DNA of 64,000 nt from Gossypium raimondii (Eukaryota; Streptophyta; Magnoliopsida; Malvales; Malvaceae), in assembly GCF_025698545.1 (NCBI RefSeq), contig NC_068571.1, positions 46,037,733 through 46,101,732 of the forward strand. The letters run 5' to 3'. Both the position numbers and the translations under genes were made by a program. Below the pieces are notes generated by a model. It was not told the DNA's origin and searched no databases. It worked only from the letters and a program-made list of their open reading frames with translations. Below, piece after piece: positions 22,263-33,445 of the stretch (position 1 is its first letter; each line of letters begins with the position of its first letter).

Positions 22263-22989
22263 CCCTGACAACGCGCTGACGTGGACGCGTTTTCAGGGAA
22301 AAGGGTCCATTCCGGTAAATAATAAAATATCAGACCCATTTCGATAAATTTAAAAAAACTGGGCTTTTAATGGTATTTTGCCCAAAGGTACATTACTTAA
22401 TTTTAAAAGAAATTAATTACATATAAATAAAACCGGTTTGAAATACATATATAAATAAAATCTTAAAATTATTAATCATAATGAAATAAAACTTAAAATT
22501 ATTAATCATAGTGAAATCAAAATATTAATATATACTTAAAAAGGAATAATTTCATAAGTTATATATATTTATATGAATAATAGTATTATAAGAAAAATTA
22601 TTATGTAAATATTTATCATATAGGAATATGTAAAAGGTAAATTTTAGAAACATTATAAAATAAAACATCAAAAATTTATTCGAATTATATTAAATTTTTC
22701 TAAAATATATAAAATAATCAATGATGAAGTAAATAATACTATGTTAAATTTAAAACAAAAATCTATAATAAACTTAAAACATTAATGTATGATAAATTTA
22801 AATAATGTTAATAATAATTTAAACTAATAATATATTATATTTTAAAATTACACTAATAATAAGTTTAAAAACAATATCAAACTTAAACATTAAAATAATA
22901 TTAGATTTTTTAGAAATAAATATGTCAAAATAAGAATTAAATAGATTAAAATTTAAAAAAACTAAATTGCAACTAGATTTAAAAGAAAA
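22263..22989. other. AT-rich sequence without recognised gene
   Basis: It begins with CCCTGACAACGCGCTGACG and GGGTCCATTCCGGTAAATAA, a GC-richer stretch that may be a transposon end, then becomes very AT-rich with short internal duplications (AAAACTTAAAATTATTAATC). Possibly the outer half of the LTR remnant that follows. Confidence 0.4.
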
Positions 22990-24097
22990 AAGGAAAAAAT
23001 CGAGCTAAATTGATAATCGATTCGAAGTTGAGGGACCAAAACAGAAAATAGGCGCACAGATCCGGTCATTCATTTCTAACAATGAAACTTGAATGAGGAC
23101 TTAAGTGAAAACGAAGTTAAATACACAGTACAAATTAAAAAATGGAAGAAAAATGAATCGAAATAACACCAAATACCGAGGGGCTTATTGCGAAAATAGA
23201 CCATTGAGCAAAACGATCGGATCCTGCCCCGGGTCGGGTCACCACACGGATTGTAGGTCATCAAACGGCATCGTCTCAAAGCCACTGCCACAGGCTTTAA
23301 ACGACGTCGTTTCTATCGTCATATAAAAGCGAAACTAAGCCCCAAAATCAAGAGATCTTTGATTGTTAAAAAAAAAAACCTAAATACTATCTAGCGCCGC
23401 TCTGCAGACTGACGTTTGGAAACCCCGATCCCTCGCCCAACTCCGATTGCGACGGAGCGAACGAAGATCAGGTAAGCCCCTCTCTTTCTACCCTTCAACC
23501 TCTCCTTCTCTTCTGTTTTAGTACCTTAATAAACAAAGAAGCGAGAAAAAAAAAGCAAGGAAAAGTGAAAGAAAAGAGGAAGAAAAATTAAAATCTACCT
23601 TTCAAAATACTCTGCTTTTTGTTTTTTTTATTTGATTTTCGAATCCCCGAAACAATAAAGAAATAGGGGTTTTATAGACCCGAAAATACATCGATTTTTC
23701 ATTCTCTTTTTCTCTTTTTTTTTTCTTTTCTGTTACTATTTTGTTATTTGCTATTCTTCCGTCTTTGCTTGCTGGTTCGGTTTGTTGCAGGTACGGACGC
23801 TAGCCTGGAGGAGGCCCGCATGGACTTGGCGCGGCGTGTGTAGGAGGGATCTGGCTCCTGTAGCGGCACGGATGATTCCAGAAACCCTAAGGGTTTCTGG
23901 AAACCTAAACTTGGGCCACCGAATTTTGGGTTTTGGGTAGCATTGGGTTTAGTTTAGTTTGGGCTGATTGGGCCTTACAATATTTGGGCCTATTTTTGTA
24001 AATGGACTTTTATGGACTGTAAACTTATCTGAGTTTTTTTTAGATTTATTTTGATTTGATTTTTTTATTATGGGCCGGGCAAATGTTGAGCCTTACA
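22990..24097 (-). mobile_element. Diverged relative of the Tat/Ogre LTR, remnant
   Basis: The layout matches the Tat/Ogre LTRs: GATCC(T)G..GGGTCGGGTC, paired AAACG..CGTTT motifs, a TATA box at 23321-23329, a GTAAGC donor at 23472 with a TTGCAG acceptor at 23790, GGGTTTTGGGTA, GGGCCGGGCAAA and a TTACA end at 24097. The sequence itself is clearly diverged. No TG start or TSD was found, so it is a remnant or has been truncated by the neighbouring element. Confidence 0.6.
23261..23329 (+). promoter_or_regulatory. Promoter-like module in LTR remnant
   Basis: CAAACGGCATCGTCT near 23262 and the perfect palindrome AAACGACGTCGTTT (23299-23312) precede ATATAAAAG (23321-23329). It is the third instance of the module and keeps the same order and spacing although the surrounding LTR is diverged. 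Confidence 0.45.
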
Positions 24098-24329
24098 ATT
24101 ACATTAACAAATTCGTTAAGATTATCAATGGATAATATTTTTTTAACAATTTATTTACTTGATTTTTAAGTTTAGAAATTTAAATTTTCAATATAAAAGA
24201 AAAAGAAATTTAGAACTTTTTACAATGTGATAAATAAGTACAATTTAATCATTTTAATACATTTTTTTAATTTCTACTTTTTTCCGCTTGAATCCTTAAC
24301 TTTTTTACTTCAATAAATATTTAAAAAAT

Positions 24330-24795
24330 ATAAACATTATATACTATGTATTATTAACAGGTATTAAAATTTTAATAATTAAACAATTAGAATAAAAAAT
24401 CCTAAAAGTTGAATCAAGAAATTGCAAGAAGCGAGGTACTAAAGAATTTACCCCTGAAAAAAAAATCAATGATAGAGAGAGAGATGCAAATAGTGTTTTT
24501 CGATAACATGCTAATAAATCAAATGATATGGAAAAATTAAGCTTGTAAAAGCTGCCAAATGCCAACCAATACATCTTGACTTTACTGCTACAATCTCTGT
24601 CTCACACGGACAATATACTTACCCATTATAGTCAAAATCCATGAAAATGGAACCAAAAAAATAGACAAGCCATGTGAAGGTTTTATATGTTTTAAAAGAA
24701 GGAAAAACAATTTCAACGTAGGCCAGGCTTTACAGTAATCAATCTCTCTCAGCCATTTTCAAATTCCCCTCCCTCCCCCACTTTCTCTTATTTCA
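24330..24795. repeat. 3' flank of QUIRKY unit 1, outer part (duplicated at 38205)
   Basis: The sequence from TATAAACATTATATAC to CCCCCACTTTCTCTTATTTCA matches 38210-38690 (shared phrases TTGCAAGAAGCGAGGTACTA and AAAAGCTGCCAAATGCCAAC). The match resumes after the Mutator-like element at 33446, so 24330-33905 without the insert is one copy of the QUIRKY downstream flank. Confidence 0.88.
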
Positions 24796-25760
24796 GACTA
24801 TTTTACCTAAGTAGTCCAAAAAATATTTTATTTATAAAAATAACACAGGTTTAAAAATAATAACTAAAATAACCTGAAATAAACAGTAAAATCGGGTTGT
24901 GGAATCAACTCGTATTTTAGACCTATGATTGCCTAATAATTGTGTCAGACTTAAAAAAATAATTTTTTGATTCTGGCCTGTCAATGGTCGGAACCAGTAT
25001 AATTTTTTTTAAGATTGTATAATACTGATATACAAAAAAGAAAAAAATAAAAAAATCATTTTTAGGTGCTGGCCTGTCAATGGCGGTGGCACCTCTGTAC
25101 ACGAAAAAGAAAGTGCAAGTTTTGGTCAGTCAATGGCCGGTACCAAAATACGAGAAAAAGTAAAAAAAAAACTTTGTGGTGGCCTGGCAATGGCCGGCAC
25201 CACCTTTTGTAAAAAAAAAAAATTTTGTGTCAGATGAAGCTATCAGTATACAAAAAAAGTAAAAAAAAATTTAGTGGTGGCCTCGCAATGGCCGACACCA
25301 CCTTTTGTAAATTTTTTTTTACTTTTTTTCGTGTCAAATGAAGCTATCAATATACGAAAAAAGTAATTTTTTTGTGGTGCCCTGGCAATGGCCGGCACCA
25401 CCTTTCGTAAAAAAAATTTTTTACTTTTTTCGTGTCAAATGAAGCTATCAGTATACGAAAAAAGTGAAAAAAAAAATTTGTTGTGGCCTGGCAATGGCCG
25501 GCACCACCTTTTATAAAAAATTTTTAAAAATTTTTTCCTGTCAGATGAAGCTATTAGTATACGAAAAAAGTAAAAAAAAAATTTGGTGGTGGCCTAGCAA
25601 TGGCCGGCACCACCTTTTATAAAAAAAAATTACTTTTTTCGTGTCAGATGAAGCTATCAGTATACGAAAAAAAATTTTGTGGTGTCCTACCAATGGCCGG
25701 CACGACCTTTAAAAAAAAATTATAATGCTGGCCTATTAATGGCCGGCATTAAACTCTATA
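24796..25760 (+). repeat. Left terminal inverted repeat of the Mutator-like element
   Basis: It pairs with 30050-33445 (minus the hAT insert) in inverted orientation. From about 24950 inwards it consists of roughly eight degenerate units of about 100 bp: GTGGTGGCCTGGCAATGGCC, GGCACCACCTTTTGTAAAAA, GTGTCAGATGAAGCTATCAG and TATACGAAAAAAGTAAAA. GGCC..TGGCCGGC gives each unit a small palindrome. Confidence 0.88.
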
Positions 25761-26640
25761 TATAGTGAGTGGTTTGGTTATGCTACTGTAAATGGAATGA
25801 GAAAATTTTTGAAAGGGCCATCAAAATGATATTGTTTTGTAGTATATCAGGAAATGAGATTTTTTGGATCGGATAGTGTATGGAGTTTTCTGTTGTGTAC
25901 AACAAAATTTTGGGGTTGAATTATATACTGTCATATTTTAATGGAGTTGAATTATATACTCTCATGTCCACCCTAAAGGTTATGCTATTAAGGGTTGGAT
26001 GATTATTGGCACCATAGATGGGTAATCGAGTTGTCCAACGTAGATGGACATTATCTATGATGCAACAGTGTTTATTCCGCAACTAGGTTCTGATTGGAAC
26101 TAATTGGTAGAGTCTCCATGCAAAGGTATCTCACGCGATAATGGAAGAATAAAAGGTCTAGAGCATAAAACAATTAATTGTGAAGAAACTAGTACCGATG
26201 CAATGTAGAGCTGATTGAAGTAGAAGACGATTAATTGTGAAGAATCTAGTATTAAAAATAATTATATTATTTCTTAAGAATATTTGTATTTGTATTTTTT
26301 TTATATCTATAAATTTAATATAGTTGTGCGGATTTAAGGTTTTATTTTTATATATTCGTGTAATAATTTTTAGAACAATTGTATTTTTTATATTATCGGG
26401 TAATAATTTATATTTTTGTATTAATATTGTAGAATGATTGTATTTTATTGTGTATGTAAATTTAATTTGTCGTGTAGTCTTACTTATTTGAATTATTATT
26501 TTTAAATATTACGAAGTCATGTATTCAAATAAATAATTATGTTAAATCCATTAAATAAATATTTAAAAAAGGAAAATGTAAAAATAAAAGAAATATTTAC
26601 ATAATCAATTTTAAGAAAGTAAAAATTAACATAAAAATTT
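25761..26640 (-). other. Mutator-like element interior, 3' side, no domain recognised
   Basis: AT-rich sequence between the left TIR and the C-terminal coding remnant. No frame or domain is recognised on either strand. Confidence 0.5.
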
Positions 26641-26644
26641 AAAA

Positions 26645-26871
26645 TTGCCGCGATCCTGGGGACATCCCCGGCGCTGGCGTGTAACAATCCGGATGCTTCC
26701 GTCGGCGATGCTGTGCACCTTGCTGAGGTGTTTGATAATTGCTCAGTCTGGCGTCTCGTGTCCTGTCTGGTGTAGTTAGAAAGGTGGAATAATCATATTC
26801 ACCTAGATCCAGACTTAATTGGTATTGCGTGACCGGAGGTGCCTATGGAAAAATATCCTCAGTGGTGGGTG
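26645..26871 (-). pseudogene. C-terminal coding remnant of the Mutator-like element
   Basis: Read on the minus strand this is an open, low-repeat frame ending at a TAA near 26641-26643, with segments TQYQLSLDLGEYDYSTF, LSNYQTPQQGAQHRRR and HPDCYTPAPGMSPGSRQF. The frame continues across the solo LTR into 29612-29704 (about TFPYHRHHSTRSRSSSSYYP), with one stop near the junction. I do not recognise the domain. Its place opposite the N-terminal remnant suggests the transposon's own C terminus. Confidence 0.5.
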
Positions 26872-26876
26872 TACGT

Positions 26877-29606
26877 TGTAACAACTCAAAATCCGTGGGC
26901 ACTGGAAAAAATGTATTATCGGGCATCCGTCTTAGTAAATTGAGTTTGAAAATAATTATTAGAAATATTTACGAGATTAGTTGTGTGTTTAATTAGGTTT
27001 TAGATAGGTGAATTTAGCTTAATTAAGAATAATTAGGAAAGAGGATCAAATTGAATAAAGAGTGAAAGTTTAATTATAGATTAAAAGAAAGTTAAAAGGA
27101 CTAAATAGGCAAATATACCAAGTCCCATAAATGAGGCGGCATATGCATTAAACTCAAGATTTTGTTTAAGTTATATATAAATATTATATGTATATAATTA
27201 TTATAATTATTTATTCAAACGGTAATTTATATTAATTGAATTATTTTATTATGGAGTAAATTAAAATTAAGAAAATGTATGGTGAAAAGATGGTACAAGT
27301 GTAATAATAATATATATACACACTTGTATTATAATTATTATTTACTTAAAATTTAAGTAAAAGATATTAATTAATTAAATAATTATATAATGAGATTTTT
27401 AATTGATAAACAAATTAAGTAGTGACAATTGTAAGGTTATGATATGGTACAAATGTATTAATTATATTTGTTATTAAAATAGATATTTTATAAATAATAA
27501 TCAATTAAACATAAAAGGAAATAAAAACAAAGCAAAAGAAAAGAAACAGAATAGAAAGAACAAAGAAACAGGGAAAGAAAGAAGAAAAAGGGAAATAGGG
27601 TTTTAAAGCTTGGAATTTAATTTGGTAAGTCAATCAAATCCTTTTCTTTTAATTTTGATGTTTTAGAAGTTTTAAAACAAAGTTTTGTTAAAAATAAGTT
27701 GAGGTTTTGGAAGTTTATAGATTATTAAGCATGGTTCATGTTGAATAAATTGTTAAATTAGGGATGTATTTGATAGAAATTTTGATTAGAATTAAATAAA
27801 GGATTGAATTGCAAACTAAGTTATAAGTTTTGAATTTTAGGATTAAAATTGAAATAAATTCGAAATTATGAAAATATGATAAAAATTAGATAGTTAAATG
27901 TGAGTTTGGCAAGAAATTGAGTAGAAAAAGGGTATGAATTGAGAAAGAAAAATATATAGGTTTAGTTAGGATTAAATTGGAATTAAAGTAAAAGCTAGAT
28001 AAAAATTTCAGCAATTAAATTGTGTTGTGCTAATAATTATGAAAATTATCTTAATTTTTTTTTCGCAGCTAATATCGCACCCGAGGCATCCACGAGGAAA
28101 GGGAAGGAAAAAGTAGACGAGGAATAGACACGAGAATTACGGTTTGTATCACTATAATTCAAATTTTATTATTATTAAGTGTTTAATTTGCTAATTATGT
28201 GTGGTAAGTATTTTAAGGTAAGTGTTTAATAAATGATAAATTTATAATAAGGTATTGGAATTGAGATTGATACTAAACCGAATTATAGTATACTGGATAT
28301 TGATTTGAGTACTGAATGAATTGTGAAAATATTAAATATTATTATGTATAATATATTGAAATATGAAATTACTGAAGTAATGAATTACTGCAATACTGTG
28401 AAATTGATTGAAATAAGAAATTTATAATCGATACTAAACTAAAATGGAGATTGTACTGAAAAGTGAATTAAATACCTTATTAACTAGTCGAGCTAGTCGG
28501 ATATAGTTGGCATGCCATAGGATATGGAAAAGTACGGGGTATTTTCCGACCATCGATCGAGCACTTATGTGTCGACTATTATTCATCATATCGATTCGGC
28601 ATTTTGTGTGTCGAATCGTTATCTTATCGTTATCATATCGATTCGACACTTTGTGTGTCGAATCTTATCGTTATCATTGGCGATTCTTTATTCTTGGTGT
28701 GTTTGGTTGGAATCCGTGTATCCGCCAAGTCCGAGTCAAGTTAATAGGGATGAATGAAATAAATTTACTGATAAAACTAATCTCGAATGATATAGTATAT
28801 GTGAAAAGTGAAATTTGAAATAAAGAAATAATAATGATATATATATAATTAATTGATAATATTAAAATATTGAATTGTTTATTAATAGTGATAATTGTAA
28901 TGAGAAGTATGTGCGTGTGATTTAATGTATTTAATTATAAATTAAATTATAGTGATACCACTGAGTCTATGCATACTCAGCGTACGGTTGTTTCCGTGCG
29001 CAGGTTGTAGAATTCAAGTATTGAACCAGCATCCAAAGCCAGACCCAACTTCAGCATACTTTTGGTGATGTATATTTTATTTTGGTAATGTGGCATGTAC
29101 ATAGGATGTGTATAAAGGTTATTATGTTTTAATATAAATGGTTAAAAATGTTAGTATTATAAGTTTATGAATTACAATGAAAGAAGTTTTATCTATTTTA
29201 TTTAATTAGTAAATTGATAAAATTAATTTGTTATTATGTTGTATTGATTGAGTTTGATTAGAAGGTATTTAGAATAGAAAATGGGAATGTGAAATGAATT
29301 GGTTGAATTGGTGATATTTGGAAGGATTGTGGTTTTAATTGCAGGGGGTTTTACGTAAAAATAAGTTGAAATGCTGCCGAAATTTTGTAAAAATATATAC
29401 GTATATATATTCGGAGTATTTGAACGAGTTTCATTTCACTTTTTTTTAATTCATGTTTTAAAACTCGGAAGTCTATTACAGGGATTTAGTTATACAATTA
29501 TATTTCGATTGTTATTTCATTATAAATTATCTGTAAATTGTTTGATATGTATGGTAATACCTCGTAACCCTGTTCCGGCGACGGTTTGGGGTTAGGGGGT
29601 GTTACA
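26877..29606 (-). mobile_element. 2.73-kb solo LTR with TSD TACGT, copy 3, inside the Mutator-like element
   Basis: TGTAACAACTC (26877) to GGTGTTACA (29606) with perfect 5-bp duplications TACGT (26872-26876 and 29607-29611). There is no coding capacity. It belongs with copies 1 and 2 by its end sequence GGCGACGGTTTGGG..GGGGGTGTTACA. It splits the C-terminal coding remnant of the host element, so it inserted after that element had landed or been copied. Confidence 0.88.
28540..28680. repeat. Short repeats in LTR copy 3
   Basis: CATATCGATTCG(G/A)CA and TTTGTGTGTCGAATC recur twice and are near inverted repeats of each other (CGATTCG/CGAATC). They occupy the same zone as the unrelated repeat arrays in copies 1 and 2. 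Confidence 0.6.
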
Positions 29607-29704
29607 TACGTTCTTCGGGGTGGAAGGCTGGGTAGTATGAGGAAGATGATCTGGATCGTGTCGAATGATGGCGGTGGTATGGAAAAGTTCTACTCACTTT
29701 CTTT

Positions 29705-29968
29705 TCAAAGTTCATCATCTTCAAGCTCCATTTTTGAGAACTTCAGCGGATCAGTTGAAATCGAAAATCTGTAAAATAGTCTCGACATTTGCTTTCTGCA
29801 ACGGCTTGCTATCTTTGTACTGATTTTTTGTTTGAAATCCGACAGCGAAATATGTTTGTTGAATCTCATTCCTATTTTTTTCCGGCTTTGAAATACACAT
29901 CCTTCTTTATTTGTATTTATCATTTCACCATCGAAATGAACATAAATAAACAATATTTGAGAACTCAT
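29705..29968 (-). pseudogene. N-terminal remnant of a Mutator-like transposase
   Basis: 87 codons starting MSSQILFIYVHFDGEMINTN and running through RFNKHISLSDFKQKI to KFSKMELEDDEL, then a stop. I recognise the pattern as the N-terminal segment of plant MULE transposases common in cotton (from memory). The central DDE catalytic domain and the SWIM zinc finger are absent: sequence jumps from here to the C-terminal remnant within about 10-90 bases. This is an internal deletion, so the element depends on a transposase made elsewhere. Confidence 0.65.
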
Positions 29969-31822
29969 TTTTAAAACAAAAACTGATTTCTTCTAAATAG
30001 AGGGAAAGAAACTTTTCGAACTAGACAAAATGGAAGATTAAATACCCTATATATATTTTATAAATTTGGTGCCGGCCATTAACAGGCCACCACCAATTTT
30101 TTTTTTTACTTTTTTCGTATACTAATAGCTTCATCTGACACGAAAAAAGTAAAAAAAAAATTACAAAAGGTGGTGCCGGCCATTGTCAGGCCACCACCAA
30201 AATTTTTTTTTACTTTTTTCGTATATTGATAGCTTCATCTGACACGAAAAAAAGTAATTTTTTTTTTACAAAAGGTGGTGCCGGCCATTGACAGGCCACC
30301 ACCAATTTTTTTTTTACTTTTTTCGTATACTGATAGCTTCATCTGACACGAAAAAAAGTAAAAAATTTATTTTTTTTACAAAAGGTGGTGTCAGCCATTG
30401 CCAGGCCACCAGAATTTTTTTTTTTACTTTTTTCGTATACTGATAGCTTCATCTGACACGAAAAAAAGTAATTTTTTTTTTACAAAAGGTGGTGCCGGCC
30501 ATTGCCGAGCCACCACCAAATTTTTTTTACTTTTTCTCGTATTTTGGTACCGGCCATTGATAGACCAAAACTCAAATTTTTTTTCGTGTACAGGGGTGCC
30601 GGCTAGAGGTGCTCATGGGCCGGGAGGCCCGGCCCGGCCCGGCCTGATGGCCGGCCCGAAATATGGAAGGGTTTGGGTAAAAATATAGGCCCAAAATATG
30701 GGCTTGGGCAAAAAACGAGGCCCATTTAAAAAACGGGCCGGGCCTCGGGCACAACTTTTTTGGCCCGGGCCCGGCCCGGCTATATATAATAAATATATTT
30801 TTATTTTTTTTAATTTTAAAATACATTTCCCATTAACCCATTTCCCCATTTCCCCATTTCCCATTTCCCATTTCCCCTCATCCACGACCCTCATCCCTTC
30901 TTTCCCAATTAGAAAATCAATCTTCACCTCCTCCAATCCACCTCCACCGATCCACCTCCGGTCCTCCACGGCTCCACCCATTTCCAGAATCAGAGGTTAG
31001 AGCGGTGCTTCTACGTCTTCTACCTTTGAATTTCAAAGGTATATTAACAGTGTTAACCCTAGTTTATTCGATTCAATTCTCATTAGACATTTCGTTAGAT
31101 TTTTTTTCCTCTCTTTTACGGTGCTTCTGTATTTGTAAATCTTCAGTTCTTGAATAATTTTTGAACCGCAAGTCGCAACTTAGTAATTTTTTTAATTTCA
31201 GTGCTGCTGGATTTTCATTTTCCTTTTCTTTGATTTGTCGTTTTCTCTGTTTCCAAACACACATACATACGCAGAGATTTGTTGTTTCTTTCGGCAAACG
31301 AAAAGAAACGTAAATCAAACAGCTCTCTGCTATACAGAATTTCAGTCACCTCTATTTAAGGTAAAATTTCGATGAACCCTAGTTGTTGTAGTTTTGCTTT
31401 CTTTTTCAAATTAAAATTTATGATGTTTCCTTTTTAGAGGTATAGAGAATTTATCCATAAACTATCATTTGTTAATTTATTTTTTAAAATTGTATCTTTC
31501 TCAAATCTTCTAAAATTCGAGCAAAAGAGAATTATTAAAGTTTTTTCTCTTCTGGCACTTCAATTTCCTATTTCGTTTGGATGTTGTGGAAGTGCAAAAA
31601 AAGCTGTGATATATGGGATTTTCTCCTTCGTTTTTTTTTTTAATTTCCCATGAAGAATATTAAGTGAAAGAATGATTCTTTTTCTTTGTTGTAGTTCTAT
31701 TCGTGTTTAAATTGCTTCTGTCAGAGCTCTTTGTTAATGCTTGATACATCTTTTATATAACGATTTCTTGAATAGATGGATTATGTATGTACTAAGGAAA
31801 AAAGTGGTTTGATTTTCTCTAG

Positions 31823-32356
31823 CTTCTAGATGAAGCTGATCGAATGCTTGACATGGGATTTGAAGAGGATGTTAACTTTACATTGGGAAAGACATCTCTT
31901 TGTTGGTACATTGGAATTTTAAACTCCTAGAAGATGCTTAGATTAAAGCTTTTACTGCTGCTTATGAGTAAACGCCACTAACCATTGATAACTTAAGGTT
32001 CAATCAAGCTAAAAAATATTGTTCTGTATCTTGATAGAATAATGCATGAGCAATTAGGTTGGAAATCCTCATGTTGCTTTTAACCTTTGCAGCTCATCAG
32101 ATGGTAATGTTCAGTGCTACATGGCCTGCAGCGGTTCATCGGTTAGCTCAGGAGTACATGGACCTTAATCCTGTTAAAGTAATTATCTGAATGCTTGATG
32201 GTGTTGTCATAGTTTTCTATATATTTGAGAAAGTAATAAATTTGTTTTTAGGTTGTGATTGGCTCAGAAGATTTAGCTGCCAACCATGATGTTATGCAGA
32301 TAGTTGAGGTCTGATTTTATTTAACCGGTTAAACTATCTTTCATATTAACTTATTT

Positions 32357-32395
<39 letters not shown>

Positions 32396-32475
32396 GCTTC
32401 TATTAACAGTTTGTTTTCTTATGTAGGATTTAGATGAGCGTGCACGTTATGAGCGATTGACTGCATTTAAATTTT
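31823..32475 (+). pseudogene. Captured DEAD-box RNA helicase fragment with introns
   Basis: Four exon-like pieces in order: 31823-31873 (LLDEADRMLDMGFEEDV, with the DEAD-box itself); 32093-32178 (QMVMFSATWPAAVHRLAQEY, with the SAT motif); 32252-32308 (VVIGSEDLAANHDVMQIVE); 32427-32475 (LDERARYERL). Splice sites survive: TCTCTAG before the first, TTGCAG and GTAATT around the second, TTTTAG and GTCTGA around the third, ATGTAG before the fourth. The order and wording match plant DEAD-box helicases of the RH5 type (from memory). Both ends of the helicase are missing. Introns show capture at the DNA level rather than by reverse transcription. Confidence 0.85.
32361..32392. repeat. (TA)n microsatellite in a captured intron
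   Basis: About 16 uninterrupted TA dinucleotides lie in the intron between helicase exons three and four. Confidence 0.9.
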
Positions 32476-33445
32476 CTCTTCATTGGCTAAATAGAATGGG
32501 CAGCATTTAAAATTTGCACTCTGTATGTGTGTGTTCTCCAACATTTTAATTGGGCTTCATTTAAATAAATAAGTTTGCAGATCCTTTCATTCCTTAAATT
32601 TAAAATGGTTCTTGAATTTTGATGTTATTATAAATTTCACTTAGTTGTTGACTTTGAATTAAGCACATGAGCTATTTAAAACATTCGATAGTGCTAATCA
32701 ATCTAATTTGATGATGTTAGTTTAACATGGCATTGGGATGGTCACTTGATATTCATGTTATTGAGAGTTATGCAACTAAATATATCATCTAGAATTGCTT
32801 GATGGCTCAAGTTGTTTGAGTTTAAAAGTTCAAAATCAGTTGTGGATACTTCATTGCATTAGAATTTAAGTACTTTTTATTGGTTCAATTTTGAGCTTTT
32901 TTTTATGCTCTTTCTTTCATTTAATTTTAGGAGTCAAAACTATTGTTTAATTGAGTTGATTTTGTTTTGCATGAGTTAATTTACTAAAAAAAGAACCGGG
33001 CCGGGCCGGGTCGGGCTCGGGTTTAGGGAATTTTTCCTGGGCCGGGCCTGGACAAAATTTCAAGCCTATTTTTCGGGCCGAGCTCGGGCTAGGATGCGGG
33101 CCGAAATTTTTTTTGGGCCCGGCCCGGCCCATGAGCACCTCTAGTGCCGGCCATTGACAGGCCAGCACCCAAAACTTTTTTTTTTTTTTTGTATATCAGT
33201 ATTATACAATCTTAAAAAAAATACACTGGTTCCGGCCATTAAAAGGCCAGAACCCAAAAAATCATTTTTCTTAAGTTTGACACAATTATTAAGCAATCAT
33301 GAGTCCAAAATACGAGTTGGTTTCGACCATTGACAGGCCACAACCCGATTTTATTGTTTATTTCAAGTTATTTTCATTCTTGTTTTTAAACCTAAGTTAT
33401 TTTTGTAAATAAAATAATTTTTTGGGCTATTTGAGTAAAATAGCC

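Larger units (their letters stand above)
30604..33143 (+). mobile_element. hAT-like element with 8-bp TSD and captured gene exons
   Basis: Perfect terminal inverted repeats TAGAGGTGCTCATGGGCCGGG at both ends, flanked by the perfect 8-bp duplication GTGCCGGC (30596-30603 and 33144-33151). An 8-bp TSD and TAGnGGTG ends identify the hAT superfamily. Subterminal regions are rich in GGGCCGGGCC. The interior carries a DEAD-box helicase gene fragment (31823-32475) and a candidate exon with CT-rich leader (about 30820-31000). No hAT transposase is visible, so the element is non-autonomous. Confidence 0.9.
24796..33445 (-). mobile_element. Mutator-like element with 9-bp TSD, hosting two nested elements
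   Basis: Perfect 9-bp duplications CTTATTTCA flank the element (24787-24795 and 33446-33454), the TSD length typical of Mutator-like DNA transposons. The ends are inverted: GACTATTTTACC at the left against GGCTATTTTACT read from the right. Terminal inverted repeats of nearly 1 kb follow, built largely of tandem units. Inside are transposase remnants, a solo LTR (26877-29606) and a hAT-like element (30604-33143). Without these the element would be about 3.4 kb, too short for a full transposase, so it is a deletion derivative. Confidence 0.9.
30050..33445 (-). repeat. Right terminal inverted repeat, interrupted by the hAT-like element
   Basis: Units of GGTGGTGCCGGCCATTGACA, GGCCACCACC, TTTTTTCGTATACTGATAGC and TTCATCTGACACGAAAAAA repeat about six times between 30060 and 30600. 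After the hAT-like insert, 33144-33445 completes the repeat and matches 24796-25050 inverted, including CAATTATTAAGCAATCATGA against its left partner. Confidence 0.87.

Noticed and set aside
30398-31000. Gly/Pro/Arg-rich frames at the left end of the hAT-like element
   Set aside because: They come from GGGCCGGGCC subterminal repeats.
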